Origin: Enterococcus montenegrensis
Lineage (GTDB): Bacteria; Bacillota; Bacilli; Lactobacillales; Enterococcaceae
Assembly: GCF_029983095.1 (NCBI RefSeq)
Contig: NZ_CP120467.1
Span: 924,501 to 988,500 of the forward strand
Direction of reading: 5' to 3'
DNA: 64,000 bases
A program made the translations under genes and the position numbers. Of this stretch, positions 38,094 to 47,261 are shown piece after piece. Below the pieces are notes generated by a model. The model saw nothing but the letters and a program-made list of their open reading frames with translations, was not told the DNA's origin and searched no databases. Position 1 is the first letter of the stretch, and each line of letters opens with the position of its first letter.

Positions 38094-38124
38094 TTGACTT
38101 AATCTAAAGGTTAAGTCTTAGAAT
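38094..38124 (+). promoter_or_regulatory. MerR-type promoter (class B), rightward
   Basis: -35 TTGACT, a 19-bp spacer and -10 TAGAAT with CTTAA-N8-TTAAG. It drives the YCII-aldo/keto reductase operon and is divergent from 38007-38037. Confidence 0.8.
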
Positions 38125-38178
38125 GAATAGCAGAAGAAGAAATCAACTGTTGAAAGCAGAAGAAAAAGGAGAAAAAAG

Positions 38179-38475
38179 ATGTATTTAATCAATGTTTCTA
38201 TCAAGGAAAAACCTTCGGATCCATCAGCAGCAGAACATTTGAAGGAACACCAAAACTGGTTTGGAAAATATTTTGATGAAGGAAAATTTTTGATGGTTGG
38301 ACCATCAAAAACATATGAACTATCGGGAGTTATTCTTGCACAAGTTAAAAATCGTGAAGAATTAGATCAAATTCTTTCAGAAGATGTTTACTTTCCCAAC
38401 GATGCTACTTATGAGGTAAACGAATATGTGCCATCTAGAATATCTAAAAACATTACTATGTTTGAAGGTAAATAG
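38179..38475 (+). CDS. YCII-related (YciI family) protein
   Basis: 98 residues with the dimeric ferredoxin-like YciI fold: HLKEHQNWFGKYFDEGKFLM (conserved His and Asp region), GPSKT and a late VYFPNDATYEV. A GGAGAAAA site precedes ATG 38179. It is first gene after the class B promoter and 11 bp ahead of an aldo/keto reductase. Biochemical role of such proteins is not established. Confidence 0.85.
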   Translation: MYLINVSIKEKPSDPSAAEHLKEHQNWFGKYFDEGKFLMVGPSKTYELSGVILAQVKNREELDQILSEDVYFPNDATYEVNEYVPSRISKNITMFEGK

Positions 38476-38486
38476 GAGGAAAAGAA

Positions 38487-39443
38487 ATGACAACAATACA
38501 AGATAAATTGAAACTACCTCAAATTGCTTTAGGTGCATGGGCTTGGGGGGATACAAAAAATGGTTATTTTGGAAATGAGTATACAGTTGAAGATTTTCGT
38601 CCTGTTTTTCAGAAAGCAATGGCTGAAGGACTAAATTTATGGGATACCGCAGCTGTTTATGGGATGGGGGCTTCTGAACAGATTTTAGGAGAACTTACAA
38701 AAGATATTCTTCGGAAAGATTGGATTCTTTCAACTAAATTTACACCACAAATTGCGGATGAAACATCTGAGGCTGTTACACATATGTTTGCTGAAAGTAT
38801 GGAGCGCTTAGGGACAGATTATGCAGATATTTATTGGATTCATAATCCAGCAGATGTAAAGCGTTGGACGCCGCAAATCACTCCTTTAGCAAAGGCTGGT
38901 AAAATTAAATTCATTGGCGTCTCTAACCATAATCTAGATGAGATTAAAATGGCGAAAGAAATTTTAGAAAATGAAGGGTTGAAATTATCGGCCATCCAAA
39001 ATCACTTTAGTCTTTTAAATCGTTCATCTGAGGAAGCGGGAATAATTGATTACTGCAAGGAAAACGATATTGCATTCTTTTCTTACATGGTTTTAGAACA
39101 AGGCGCACTATCAGGAAAATATGACAGAGATCATTTATTTCCAGAAGGTAGCGAAAGAGCAAAGTCATATAATCCTTTTATGACGTCATTAACTCCATTG
39201 ATAAGTGAGATGAAAAAAATTGCTGCAGAACATCAGGCAACTGTCGCACAAATCGCTACTGCTTGGGCAATAGGAAAAGGGACTATTCCAATTATTGGAG
39301 TTACTAAAGTGGATCAAGTAGTGGACGCTGCTTTTGCGACAACCATTTCCTTACAGATTGAAGAAATCAATAAACTAGAAAAATTAGCTTCAGAAACACG
39401 AGTGAGTACCATTCGTGAATGGGAAAAAGATATGAATGAATAA
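38487..39443 (+). CDS. Aldo/keto reductase
   Basis: 318 residues, full-length NADPH-dependent reductase barrel. ALGAWAWGD opens it; the catalytic Asp/Tyr are in NLWDTAAVYGMGASEQILG (about 50-70), Lys in LSTKF, His in IYWIHNP near 118, and the cofactor region PIIGVTKVDQV near 270. AGGAGG precedes the start. It is cotranscribed with the YCII gene and the SDR fragments, which suggests carbonyl or quinone detoxification under MerR control (inference). Confidence 0.93.
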   Translation: MTTIQDKLKLPQIALGAWAWGDTKNGYFGNEYTVEDFRPVFQKAMAEGLNLWDTAAVYGMGASEQILGELTKDILRKDWILSTKFTPQIADETSEAVTHMFAESMERLGTDYADIYWIHNPADVKRWTPQITPLAKAGKIKFIGVSNHNLDEIKMAKEILENEGLKLSAIQNHFSLLNRSSEEAGIIDYCKENDIAFFSYMVLEQGALSGKYDRDHLFPEGSERAKSYNPFMTSLTPLISEMKKIAAEHQATVAQIATAWAIGKGTIPIIGVTKVDQVVDAAFATTISLQIEEINKLEKLASETRVSTIREWEKDMNE

Positions 39444-39473
39444 ATAAGTAGGCAATAATAGGAGGAATAATCA

Positions 39474-39725
39474 ATGAGTAAAATTATGATTCTCGGTGCA
39501 AATGGTGCGATGGCACGATTAGTTACAGAAAAGCTATTAAATGAAACGGATCATCAATTGGTTTTATTTTTAAGAAATGCAGATCGTCTAAGTCAATATA
39601 AAAATAATAATCGCGTACAATTAGTTGACGGAGATATCTATGACACGCCAATATTACTTGAAGCCATGAAAAATGTTGATATTGTTTATTCAAATCTAGG
39701 TGGTGTTGATTTAGACGAACAATAA
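39474..39725 (+). pseudogene. NmrA-like SDR, N-terminal fragment
   Basis: 83 codons carrying the cofactor-binding start of an NAD(P)-binding protein: IMILGANGAMARLVTEKLL and VQLVDGDIYDTPILLEAM. It is related to the SDR gene at 31822. It stops at DLDEQ where sequence from a different dehydrogenase begins. It has a good ribosome site, so a short non-functional peptide is probably made. Confidence 0.85.
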
Positions 39726-40263
39726 TGCGCTTGTAAAATTGGCAAAGGATACCTTTGGCAAAATCGATGTGATTTTCTTAAATGCAGGCTTAATGCCGAA
39801 CTCACCATTATCAGAGCTAAAGACAGATGAGTGGAATCGTATGGTCGATGTCAATTTGAAAGGTGTTTTAAATGGAATTGCTTCAGTGCTTCCAACTTTT
39901 AAAGAACAAAAATCAGGTCATGTTATTACCACATCATCAGTCGCGGGTCTAAAAGCTTATCCGGGCGGAGCAGTTTATGGCGCTACAAAGTGGGCAGTAC
40001 GTGATTTAATGGAAGTATTGCGCATGGAGTCTGCTCAAGAAGGTTCGAATATTCGGACGGCAACAATTTATCCTGCAGCAATTCAAACAGAGTTATTGGA
40101 TACCATTACGGATACCGAAACTGAAAAAGGAATGTCTGCAACGTATGAAAAATATCAGATTGGGCCAGAAAGTATTGCAAGTATCGTTGCATTCGCCATT
40201 GATCAACCAGAAGATACGAATGTTAATGAGTTTACTGTTGGACCAACTAAACAGCCTTGGTAA
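39716..40263 (+). pseudogene. Classical SDR, 5'-truncated
   Basis: About 180 codons of a short-chain dehydrogenase lacking the Rossmann glycine motif. LAKDTFGKIDVIFLNAGLMP (NAG motif), the catalytic Ser in TTSSVAGLKAYPGG, YGATK with catalytic Tyr/Lys and YPAAIQTELL are present. It begins at NNALVKLAK, joined out of frame to the preceding fragment across a few bases around 39716-39722. An internal ATG-like start at 39739 would not give a working enzyme. Confidence 0.85.
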
Positions 40264-40299
40264 TAAATTCAAATTATTTTTCATAAAGTTATGATTATG

Positions 40300-40345
40300 A
40301 ATCCGCAAGATTGTTTAAGTCCAACAGTCTTAGCGGATTTTTTTG
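40300..40345 (+). terminator. Terminator after the SDR fragment
   Basis: AATCCGCAAGATTGTT pairs with AACAGTCTTAGCGGATT, followed by a T run. Confidence 0.8.
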
Positions 40346-40455
40346 TTATCCCCAAAAATATTGATTTCAGAAATGTATTACAAGTCCTTCAAGATGGAAC
40401 AGTCAATTCTTTCAATGGTGGACGCGATGATCTCAAAAAAGATAATGATTCTTCT

Positions 40456-40516
40456 GTAAAGTTCGTCGTGCGAAATTGTACTACTTGCGCGCTTTACACG
40501 GGAAAGCTGCTCGTAT
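40456..40516 (+). pseudogene. rplS: 61-bp fragment of a second rplS 3' end
   Basis: Matches 9448-9508 of rplS with only two silent differences and ends exactly four bases into the 23-bp repeat (GCTCGTAT). Neither an upstream rplS body nor a stop codon is present. It is probably the displaced 3' tail of an earlier rplS allele and marks the right edge of the island. Confidence 0.85.
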
Positions 40517-40548
40517 AGAACCCTTATTCTATAAGGGTTCTTTTTTTA
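40517..40548 (+). terminator. Terminator at the island right edge
   Basis: AGAACCCTTA/TAAGGGTTCT stem and a T run directly after the rplS-tail fragment; possibly the original rplS terminator. Confidence 0.82.
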
Positions 40549-40672
40549 CTTTGTTAGTCCCTATTATTAATCCTTTACTTAGCTAAATAAAAGACATTTT
40601 TAAATACACAAAAGAATACGAGTATAAAAAGTTAGTGGTAACAAACTTTTTATACTCGTATTTCAAATAAGT

Positions 40673-41281
40673 CTAAATTCGTTTATCAATTAATCCAACC
40701 AAAAAGCCGTCGGAAATTTTATCTTTACGTGATTCATGGACTAACATGAATTTATTGGTGACTTTAACTAATGGGTTGTCCACCTCTTCTGTTAGTGGAG
40801 TGTTGGTGCCTTTGATTAGGGCGATGGCCTGTTTATAACCCGTTTTGTTTGTTTCAATTGGACTGTAGTGCAAGGTTGTGCCAAATAGCTCAATTGCAGT
40901 TCCTTTTTCTAATAAAAAACTTTCCATTAATTGGGCGTCGTAAGTATTGTTGACAATGTCATAACGATGCCCAACAACTAATAGCGCATCGGTTACAGCG
41001 ACGATGACTTCACTGCCTTGATGAAATTCAATTGCGGTAATGGCGTGGTTGTGACCGGCTCCAGAACCAAATTGAATCGATAGGCCAGCAAAAATATTTT
41101 TTCTAACCCAATCAAATTCTGGCAATGCTTCAATAGCTGGTACTGATGCGATATATTGATTACCAGATTCTGGTACACCAATCATGTTCTTTTCTTCCAT
41201 TGCTTGAATCATGTTGCTGAAATCATGTTCTGTGATAACGCGGCCATAAGATTTGAAAGATGAATCTTTTACTGTTTTCAT
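40673..41281 (-). CDS. DUF4867 family protein
   Basis: 202 residues. ATG 41281 has a GGGGTT site; an in-frame extension to 41338 is unsupported. A cupin-like C-terminal half is suggested by HNHAITAIEFHQGSEVIVAVTDALLVVG and GTAIELFGTTLHYSP. DUF4867 genes often occur with sugar-isomerase operons in enterococci, but here it stands alone. Function unknown. Confidence 0.75.
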   Translation of the reverse strand: MKTVKDSSFKSYGRVITEHDFSNMIQAMEEKNMIGVPESGNQYIASVPAIEALPEFDWVRKNIFAGLSIQFGSGAGHNHAITAIEFHQGSEVIVAVTDALLVVGHRYDIVNNTYDAQLMESFLLEKGTAIELFGTTLHYSPIETNKTGYKQAIALIKGTNTPLTEEVDNPLVKVTNKFMLVHESRKDKISDGFLVGLIDKRI

Positions 41282-41338
41282 TTCGTAACCCCTTTCTTTT
41301 TTCATTTTTATTTTACTACTTTTTGTTTGTATTTGCAT

Positions 41339-42058
41339 TATTTTGTTTTTTTTGGTTTGAATATAGTGTGTGAAGTGTTTGTTTAATTGCTGTTTTCTGA
41401 AAAATGATGAAGATTTTTATAATTCATATCGTTAACAAGATCGACAGTAAAATCATCTAAATGATAAACAATTGATCATTCTGTTTGTCATTCACCATTC
41501 CACGGGATACTCACTTTTTATAATAGATTCATCGTTTCTTTGCCAGATAACGTATTTTTTAATAAATTTATGGTTTATTTTGTCACTGCGGCTTTATCTA
41601 ATAGTATGCGTACAGAAACTGTGGTGATACTAGGTATCTTACCGGTACTTTGTGGGTAGGTTCGATCTGTAATTAAAGAACAGAAACGCTTAACACTTTT
41701 TCAAAAGAAAAATTGATTGCAATGATTGCAACGATTGATGAAGAAATAAGTAATCAACTAGTTAAGAAAAAATTTTCAAATCGGCTTAATTTATGAAGCT
41801 CACTGCGCTTTTAGCAAATTGATTAATGTGAAAAAACCAACCTTTATCTCATGAAAAAGATTATAAAAGCCTGATTTAAAAATAACCCGCTTTATCTTGA
41901 AAATGAATTTTTAATTGTGGTTAAAAAAAATAGTACTTTCCCCAAAATTCTCTCAGTTAATTATTCTTGAATTTTATAAGTGAAAAGAATAAACTAGTCC
42001 CTGTGAATTTTCAGAAAAATTTCTTTATTTTAAAAAATGAAGCAAAAGGGGCTTTTTT
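41339..42058. other. Intergenic region without an intact gene
   Basis: Only short broken open stretches (for example EKLIAMIATIDEEISNQL at about 41709-41764), perhaps a decayed gene. No clear terminator or repeat. Confidence 0.4.
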
Positions 42059-43516
42059 ATGGAAGAAAAAACTTTTATGGGGCAACCGCGAGGGCTAGCG
42101 ACATTGTTTTTCACTGAAATGTGGGAACGATTTAGCTACTACGGTATGCGCGCAATTCTACTTTATTATATGTATGATGCCGTTACAAATGGCGGCTTGG
42201 GTTTGCCTAAATCAACTGCAGTTGCTATCATGTCGATTTATGGTTCGTTAGTTTATATGTCGAGTATCGTGGGAGGCTGGATCTCTGATCGATTGTTGGG
42301 ATCCCACAAGACAGTATTTTATGGCGGTATTTTTATTATGTTTGGTCATCTTGTCTTAGCAACGCCTTTTGGTTTAGCAGCACTTTTTATTTCGATGATT
42401 TTAATTGTGATTGGCACCGGGATGCTCAAATCAAATGTTTCCGGTATGGTGGGCCATCTTTACTCCAAAGAGGATTTACGCCGCGATACAGCATTTTCCA
42501 TTTTTTATATGGGGATTAATATCGGTAGTCTGATCGCCCCGCTTGTGGTGGGGACGCTAGGACAAAATGTTAACTACCACTTAGGTTTTTCAATTGCAGC
42601 AGTGGGGATGTTCTTTGGTTTAGTCCAGTACCGTATCCAAGGACGCAAAACTTTAGCAAATATTGGCGTTAACGTTGCCAATCCATTAGTCGGCGCCGAA
42701 CGGACCAAATTTTTCCGCAATTTGGTTGTGGCTGTAATTTTAGTTGGCATCCTTTTTGGTGGAGCGTTTATTTTCAACCGTTTGGATGTTGATTTCTTTA
42801 TTGACAGTATTAGTGTTTTAGGAATATTGCTGCCGGTCTATTACTTTACGACGATGTTACGTTCAAAAGACGTTACCGCTGATGAAAAGAAAAAAGTTTT
42901 AGCCTATATCCCATTGTTTTTATCCGCGATAGTTTTTTGGTCACTAGAAGAACAAGGCTCATCAATATTGGCACTTTTTGCGGCGGATCGTACCCAATCT
43001 ACCATTTTTGGCATCGCGATTCCGGCTAGTCTATACCAAACCTTAAATCCGTTGTTCGTCGTATTGTTGACGCCAGTTTTTGTCGCTCTATGGACAAAGT
43101 TAGGTAAAAAACAGCCAACTACAGAAGTGAAATTTGCGATTGGCTTGATCTTAGCAGGGCTTTCCTTTGTATTGTTGATGTTTCCAAGCTTAATTTTCGG
43201 CGTTGATCATAAAGTAAGCCCAATGTGGTTAGTAGGGAGTTTCTTTATTATGATTGCCGGTGAGATGTGCCTTTCACCGGTGGGCTTGTCTGTCACGACC
43301 AAATTAGCGCCAAAAGCTTTTGAAGCGCAGACCTTGGCTATTTGGTTATTAGCAGATGCTTCTTCACAAGCAATCAATGCGCAAATAACCCGTTTTTATT
43401 CACCTAGCACAGAAGGAAGTTACTTTGCGATTGTTGGTGGGGTAGCCGTTGTTGTAGGAATCCTACTTTATTGTGCTAAAAAACCAATTCGTCGGTTGAT
43501 TGGTAATATTCATTAA
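42059..43516 (+). CDS. dtpT: Proton-dependent oligopeptide transporter (POT family)
   Basis: 485 residues, about 14 membrane helices, importing di- and tripeptides with protons. The POT signature ExxERFxYYG is seen in FTEMWERFSYYGMRAIL (near 20). GTGMLKSNVSGMVG near 125 and FSIFYMGINIGSLIAPLV near 152 are the second family motif. AAAGGGG precedes ATG 42059. It is monocistronic, followed by a hairpin. Lactic acid bacteria use it for amino-acid supply. Confidence 0.95.
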   Translation: MEEKTFMGQPRGLATLFFTEMWERFSYYGMRAILLYYMYDAVTNGGLGLPKSTAVAIMSIYGSLVYMSSIVGGWISDRLLGSHKTVFYGGIFIMFGHLVLATPFGLAALFISMILIVIGTGMLKSNVSGMVGHLYSKEDLRRDTAFSIFYMGINIGSLIAPLVVGTLGQNVNYHLGFSIAAVGMFFGLVQYRIQGRKTLANIGVNVANPLVGAERTKFFRNLVVAVILVGILFGGAFIFNRLDVDFFIDSISVLGILLPVYYFTTMLRSKDVTADEKKKVLAYIPLFLSAIVFWSLEEQGSSILALFAADRTQSTIFGIAIPASLYQTLNPLFVVLLTPVFVALWTKLGKKQPTTEVKFAIGLILAGLSFVLLMFPSLIFGVDHKVSPMWLVGSFFIMIAGEMCLSPVGLSVTTKLAPKAFEAQTLAIWLLADASSQAINAQITRFYSPSTEGSYFAIVGGVAVVVGILLYCAKKPIRRLIGNIH

Positions 43517-43611
43517 TAAAAAGACTGAAGAAATCCCATAACTTAGAGCAAAAGTATTTAAATCACCATTTTTACTTGTGATAAACTTATCCTTTCTTAT
43601 CGATTTACAAA

Positions 43612-43658
43612 AGTACGTTGTCAGTTTCTTTAAAGAGGCTGGCAATGTGCTTTTTTTA
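43612..43658 (+). terminator. dtpT terminator
   Basis: A 14-bp imperfect stem (43612-43625 with 43638-43651) and a run of T. Confidence 0.78.
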
Positions 43659-44040
43659 TTTAAATACTAGCTTTACAGCTATTTGTTTTTCCAAAAAGGG
43701 GCTGAGAAGGAAATTTTCCTTAAGAAATTCTTAATATTTATTGCTGTTTTTTTATTACGTGAAAATTTCTGTTTTCCTAAAAGAAAAGCTATTTAATTAA
43801 CTCTTTAATAATTTCTTAATACGTTGACAAACAGTAGCTTGATAGGAATAAAGGAACCTTTTTAATTCAATATTATTTGTTTTATATCATTTTTCTTCAA
43901 TATTTTTTTGTTTTTTTATTATGAAAGCACTTTTTCTTAGATACACTTTGTTTAAGCTTTTTTTCAGAAAATGCTATGATTTTTATAGAAGTTAACAAAA
44001 AGTAAACGTTTGAAATTCTTTTAAAAAGGAGGGGTATATC
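43659..44040. other. Upstream region of the gls24 operon
   Basis: AT-rich and without a gene. A possible promoter is extended -10 TGC-TATGAT (43972-43980) with weak -35 TTTAAG (43951-43956, 18-bp spacer). Confidence 0.45.
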
Positions 44041-44289
44041 ATGGGATTTATTTGGTCGTTAATTGTTGGTGGTGTAATTGGAGCGATTGCTGGTGCAATT
44101 ACAAATAAAGGTTCTTCAATGGGACTAATTTTAAATGTACTAGCAGGATTAATTGGCTCATCAATTGGTCAAGCTCTATTTGGCACATGGGGTCCTGTAA
44201 TCGGAGGAATGGCAATTTTTCCATCTTTAATTGGTGCAGTTATCTTAGTTGCGGTCGTATCATTTTTTGTCGGTAAAAAAGCAGCCTAA
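44041..44289 (+). CDS. GlsB/YeaQ/YmgE family stress membrane protein
   Basis: 82 residues, three hydrophobic helices with Gly-rich packing: WSLIVGGVIGAIAGAI, GLILNVLAGLIGSSIGQALFG and GAVILVAVVSFFVGKK. This is the transglycosylase-associated/GlsB family found in general-stress operons. AGGAGG lies before ATG 44041. It heads the operon GlsB-like, AmaP, DUF2273, Gls24. Confidence 0.92.
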   Translation: MGFIWSLIVGGVIGAIAGAITNKGSSMGLILNVLAGLIGSSIGQALFGTWGPVIGGMAIFPSLIGAVILVAVVSFFVGKKAA

Positions 44290-44303
44290 AAGGAAGTGAT
44301 TGT

Positions 44304-44867
44304 ATGCGAAAAAGTACAAAGGTAGTTTTACTTTTAGTAATCTTTTTCTTATTCTTTCCCCTTTTTCACACTTTGATTACAACACAATATGTGGCAGGCT
44401 GGTCTTTTGTACTACGCCCTTTTACAACGTATCCACTTATTGGTGATGCCATGGGGCAATTTTTATTTTGGTCGGCAGCAGGTTTGTTAATTTTGCTGAT
44501 TATTAGTATTTTTGTGATTATTTTCTTTCCTAAAGTTAGTAATGAATTGGAAATTAACACTGAAAATGGAACGTTGACAATCCAAAAAAAGGCAATCGAA
44601 AGCTACGTATTAACAGCAGTCAAAGAGGAACCTTTTATTGCTAATCCATCAGTTAAAGCTGTGATTAAGAAAAAGAAAATTAAAATCTACGTTAGTGGTC
44701 AAATGCGCAAAGTCTTTCAGACTACACAAAGACAACAAGCGCTTGCAGATAAAATCAAGACCGATTTAAACCAATTATTTGGTGCCAAACAGGAAATCGT
44801 AACGGATGTAATTTTCAAAGATTTTCGTGATCAAAAACACGAAAACGATGAGCCAAGAGTTCTATAG
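44304..44867 (+). CDS. amaP: Alkaline-shock membrane anchor protein AmaP
   Basis: 187 residues. Two N-terminal membrane helices (about 8-25 and 50-75) and a cytosolic domain with LEINTENGTLTIQKKAIESYV and a basic stretch KAVIKKKKIKIYV. In staphylococci AmaP anchors Asp23 at the membrane; the Gls24 homologue is encoded 260 bp downstream. It lies 14 bp after the GlsB-like gene and 8 bp before the DUF2273 gene. Confidence 0.92.
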   Translation: MRKSTKVVLLLVIFFLFFPLFHTLITTQYVAGWSFVLRPFTTYPLIGDAMGQFLFWSAAGLLILLIISIFVIIFFPKVSNELEINTENGTLTIQKKAIESYVLTAVKEEPFIANPSVKAVIKKKKIKIYVSGQMRKVFQTTQRQQALADKIKTDLNQLFGAKQEIVTDVIFKDFRDQKHENDEPRVL

Positions 44868-44875
44868 GAGGGATA

Positions 44876-45070
44876 ATGATGAAAGAATTAGCAGCACAAT
44901 ATAAATATCCTTTGATTTGTGGAGCCCTTGGTTTATTACTGGCAATATTAATTCTTACGATTGGTATTTTAAAGACATTATTGTTAGTAATATTTACTGC
45001 AATTGGCTTATATTTGGGTTTTTATCTGCAATCAATTGGTTTTTTTGAGCAATTCCGCTCAAAGCGTTAA
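44876..45070 (+). CDS. DUF2273 small membrane protein
   Basis: 64 residues with two closely spaced helices (YPLICGALGLLLAILILTIG and LLLVIFTAIGLYLGFYLQ). DUF2273 proteins sit with Asp23/AmaP in stress operons. A GGAGGGA site overlaps the space after amaP. Start may be ATG 44876 or the adjacent ATG 44879. Confidence 0.9.
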   Translation: MMKELAAQYKYPLICGALGLLLAILILTIGILKTLLLVIFTAIGLYLGFYLQSIGFFEQFRSKR

Positions 45071-45127
45071 AAAATTTAAGTGATTAAACCGCAAGTTCGG
45101 TTAACAAATATTTAGGAGGAATTTAAC

Positions 45128-45727
45128 ATGGAAAACAAAACACCAGGTATGAAACCAGAAACAAAACCGGTACCACCAAAACCACCAGTACCAAAAGCTG
45201 AGGGGATTAAAGGTGAATTGACTTTTGATGACAAAGTTGTTGAAAAAATCATCGGTATCGCTCTTGATGAAATCAGCGGTTTACTAACAGTAGATGGTGG
45301 TTTCTTCTCTAATATTGCTGGTAAATTAGTGAATACAGACAACCCAACTTCTGGCATTGATGTTGAAGTTGGTAAAAAACAAGTGGCAGTAGATCTTTCC
45401 ATTGTAGCTGAATATGGCAAAGACATTACTTCTATCTACAATCAAATCAAAGAAGTCGTTGCCCGTGAAGTGAAAAATATGACAGGATTAGATGTTATTG
45501 AAGTTAACGTTGACGTTGTCGATGTGAAATCAAAAGAACAATATGAAAAAGATTCTGTTACTGTTCAAGATCAGCTATCTGACGCTGCATCTGCTACAGG
45601 TGAATTTGCTTCTAAACAAACTGAAAAAGCAAAAAATGCTTTAGGCAAAGCCGGAGATAAAGTCAGTGATGGCGCGCAAGACGTGAAAGAAAATGTACAA
45701 CAAGCAAGAGAACCACGGGTAGAGTAG
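45128..45727 (+). CDS. gls24: Asp23/Gls24 family envelope stress protein
   Basis: 199 residues. A Pro/Lys-rich N-terminus, then the Asp23 domain (about 28-130): GELTFDDKVVEKIIGIALDEISGLL, VDLSIVAEYGKDI and VIEVNVDVVDV. A charged helical tail follows. Gls24 in E. faecalis is a general-stress and virulence-linked protein associated with the envelope. An AGGAGG site precedes ATG 45128. Last gene of its operon, ended by a strong hairpin. Confidence 0.94.
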   Translation: MENKTPGMKPETKPVPPKPPVPKAEGIKGELTFDDKVVEKIIGIALDEISGLLTVDGGFFSNIAGKLVNTDNPTSGIDVEVGKKQVAVDLSIVAEYGKDITSIYNQIKEVVAREVKNMTGLDVIEVNVDVVDVKSKEQYEKDSVTVQDQLSDAASATGEFASKQTEKAKNALGKAGDKVSDGAQDVKENVQQAREPRVE

Positions 45728-45750
45728 CGACTTACCTTTTTAAATTAATC

Positions 45751-45794
45751 CGACAAATCAGCAAGTTTTATACTTCTGATTTGTCGTTTTTTTT
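45751..45794 (+). terminator. gls24 operon terminator
   Basis: A perfect 11-bp stem CGACAAATCAG/CTGATTTGTCG and eight T. Confidence 0.9.
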
Positions 45795-45907
45795 GTTTTT
45801 ACAAGATAAAGCATGAAGGCTTTATTTATATGCTCGTCAAGTTAATATTTGTTTAACGTTCTCATTTGGCGTAACATAAAAGAAAGGCATAAAAAAGGAG
45901 AGCCGTG

Positions 45908-46837
45908 ATGGGGGAGTCGACAGAAAATTTTTGGGATAAAATTTTAGAAGAAATGATGAATAATATTCAAGATCCAAATGAGTTCAGTGGTAAAATTGGC
46001 ATGTCAGTCGTCTTATTACTACTGTTAATCGGTTTGGAGTGGCTTTTTCATCAGCTTTGGCGCAAAATTATTGAAGATGTCAAAACGTTAAATATCGTGG
46101 GAACAATTACACGTTTTTTATTGCGTTTTTTATTTTTAATTAGCTTAACGCGCCTGTGGTTAAATGCGTTGGATACATTATTAATTGTACTGATTTTTAT
46201 TGGTCTAGTTCTTTCGTTGGCGATTAAAGGATTAATCAGTAATGTGGCCGGTTGGTTTTTAATTGTGAATAAGCATCACTTTAGAATGTATGATCGAATT
46301 GAAATTGGTAACGTTAAAGGTGAAATCATCTCTGTTGGCATCTTATATTTTACACTCATGGAAATTAGTCATTGGTTTGACGCAGAAGCCCCTACAGGCC
46401 GAACTGTCAAAATTCCCAATAGTAAAATTTTGACAGAAGCAGTTTACAATTATAATGAGATGACGCCTTTTGTCTGGAAAGAAATCAGCTACAATTTGGC
46501 TTTTGAAAGTAATTGGCAACTGGCACAAAAAATTATAGCTGCATCTCTTTTAAACTATTATGAAAATTTTGAAAAAGAATACTTAGCAGATGAGCTGTTT
46601 AAAAAAGCTGTAATGAAAAAAATGCAGTTGTTTGACGGTGAATTAAAACCAGTTCAAATTGTTGATGTCACAAAAGACGGAATTGTATTAAAAGTTCGCT
46701 ATATTGTCTACTATACAGAGGGTACTTACGTCGCAACACAATTGCACCAAGAAATATTACAAGCATTTCAGACTGAAAAAATTGAAATGGCTGGTAGAAG
46801 AATCTATTTTACCCAAGGAGAGAATACAAATGGTTAA
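45908..46837 (+). CDS. MscS family mechanosensitive ion channel
   Basis: 309 residues. Membrane helices near 33-52, 66-82 and 90-115, then the MscS beta-domain (YDRIEIGNVKGEIISVGILYFTL, IPNSKIL) and a C-terminal alpha/beta domain. It would release solutes on hypo-osmotic shock. The pore helix IGLVLSLAIKGLISNVAGWFLI is less Gly/Ala-regular than E. coli MscS, as in MscS-like paralogues. ATG 45908 is preferred to GTG 45905 by spacing from AAGGAG. It overlaps the next gene by 8 bp. Confidence 0.9.
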   Translation: MGESTENFWDKILEEMMNNIQDPNEFSGKIGMSVVLLLLLIGLEWLFHQLWRKIIEDVKTLNIVGTITRFLLRFLFLISLTRLWLNALDTLLIVLIFIGLVLSLAIKGLISNVAGWFLIVNKHHFRMYDRIEIGNVKGEIISVGILYFTLMEISHWFDAEAPTGRTVKIPNSKILTEAVYNYNEMTPFVWKEISYNLAFESNWQLAQKIIAASLLNYYENFEKEYLADELFKKAVMKKMQLFDGELKPVQIVDVTKDGIVLKVRYIVYYTEGTYVATQLHQEILQAFQTEKIEMAGRRIYFTQGENTNG

Positions 46838-47174
46838 ACCAACGATTACGATGAAAGATTTAGACAAGATAGATATCCGTGTAGGGAAAATTGTTAAAGT
46901 TTTTGATATTACTGCCTCTGATAAGTTAGTGGGTTTAGTGGTAGACTTCGGTGAATTCCAACGAACCATTTTAGTGGGGATGAAAAAAGAACGAGAAAAT
47001 CCCCAAGCAGAAATTGAAGGCAAGCAGGCATTATTTGTCGTTAATTTGGCACCCAAGCTGATGTTTGGGATTGAATCCCATGGGATGCTTTTTGATATAG
47101 GCTATACCAATAAAATTACGCCGGTTTTAGCAATACCAGAAAAAGAAGTTCCCAATGGTACAATTGCTGGTTGA
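46830..47174 (+). CDS. tRNA-binding domain protein (CsaA-like)
   Basis: 114 residues with one EMAP/TRBD OB fold: DLDKIDIRVGKIVKVFDI, the ILVGMKKERENP loop, and the signature NLAPKLMFGIESHGMLF. CsaA-type proteins bind structured RNA and have been proposed as export chaperones; the Met-tRNA synthetase C-domain is similar. AAGGAG precedes ATG 46830, which overlaps the MscS stop. It is followed by a long terminator. Confidence 0.9.
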   Translation: MVKPTITMKDLDKIDIRVGKIVKVFDITASDKLVGLVVDFGEFQRTILVGMKKERENPQAEIEGKQALFVVNLAPKLMFGIESHGMLFDIGYTNKITPVLAIPEKEVPNGTIAG

Positions 47175-47187
47175 ATACAGTTTTACT

Positions 47188-47254
47188 AATAAAGAGGATA
47201 AATTAAAAGGCATCAGGTCAAACTGGCATTTTAATTTATCCTCTTTATTTTTAG
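47188..47254. terminator. Bidirectional terminator
   Basis: A perfect 21-bp stem (47188-47208 with 47229-47249) and T tracts on both strands, ending the CsaA-like gene and the PDRP gene. Confidence 0.9.
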
Positions 47255-47261
47255 CGTGATT

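Noticed and set aside
40291..40518. 75-codon open frame ahead of the rplS-tail fragment
   Set aside because: It spans a terminator hairpin and the rplS fragment in the wrong frame and has no family resemblance.
45112..45426. Antisense open frame opposite gls24
   Set aside because: A shadow of gls24 codons; no promoter or ribosome site fits it.
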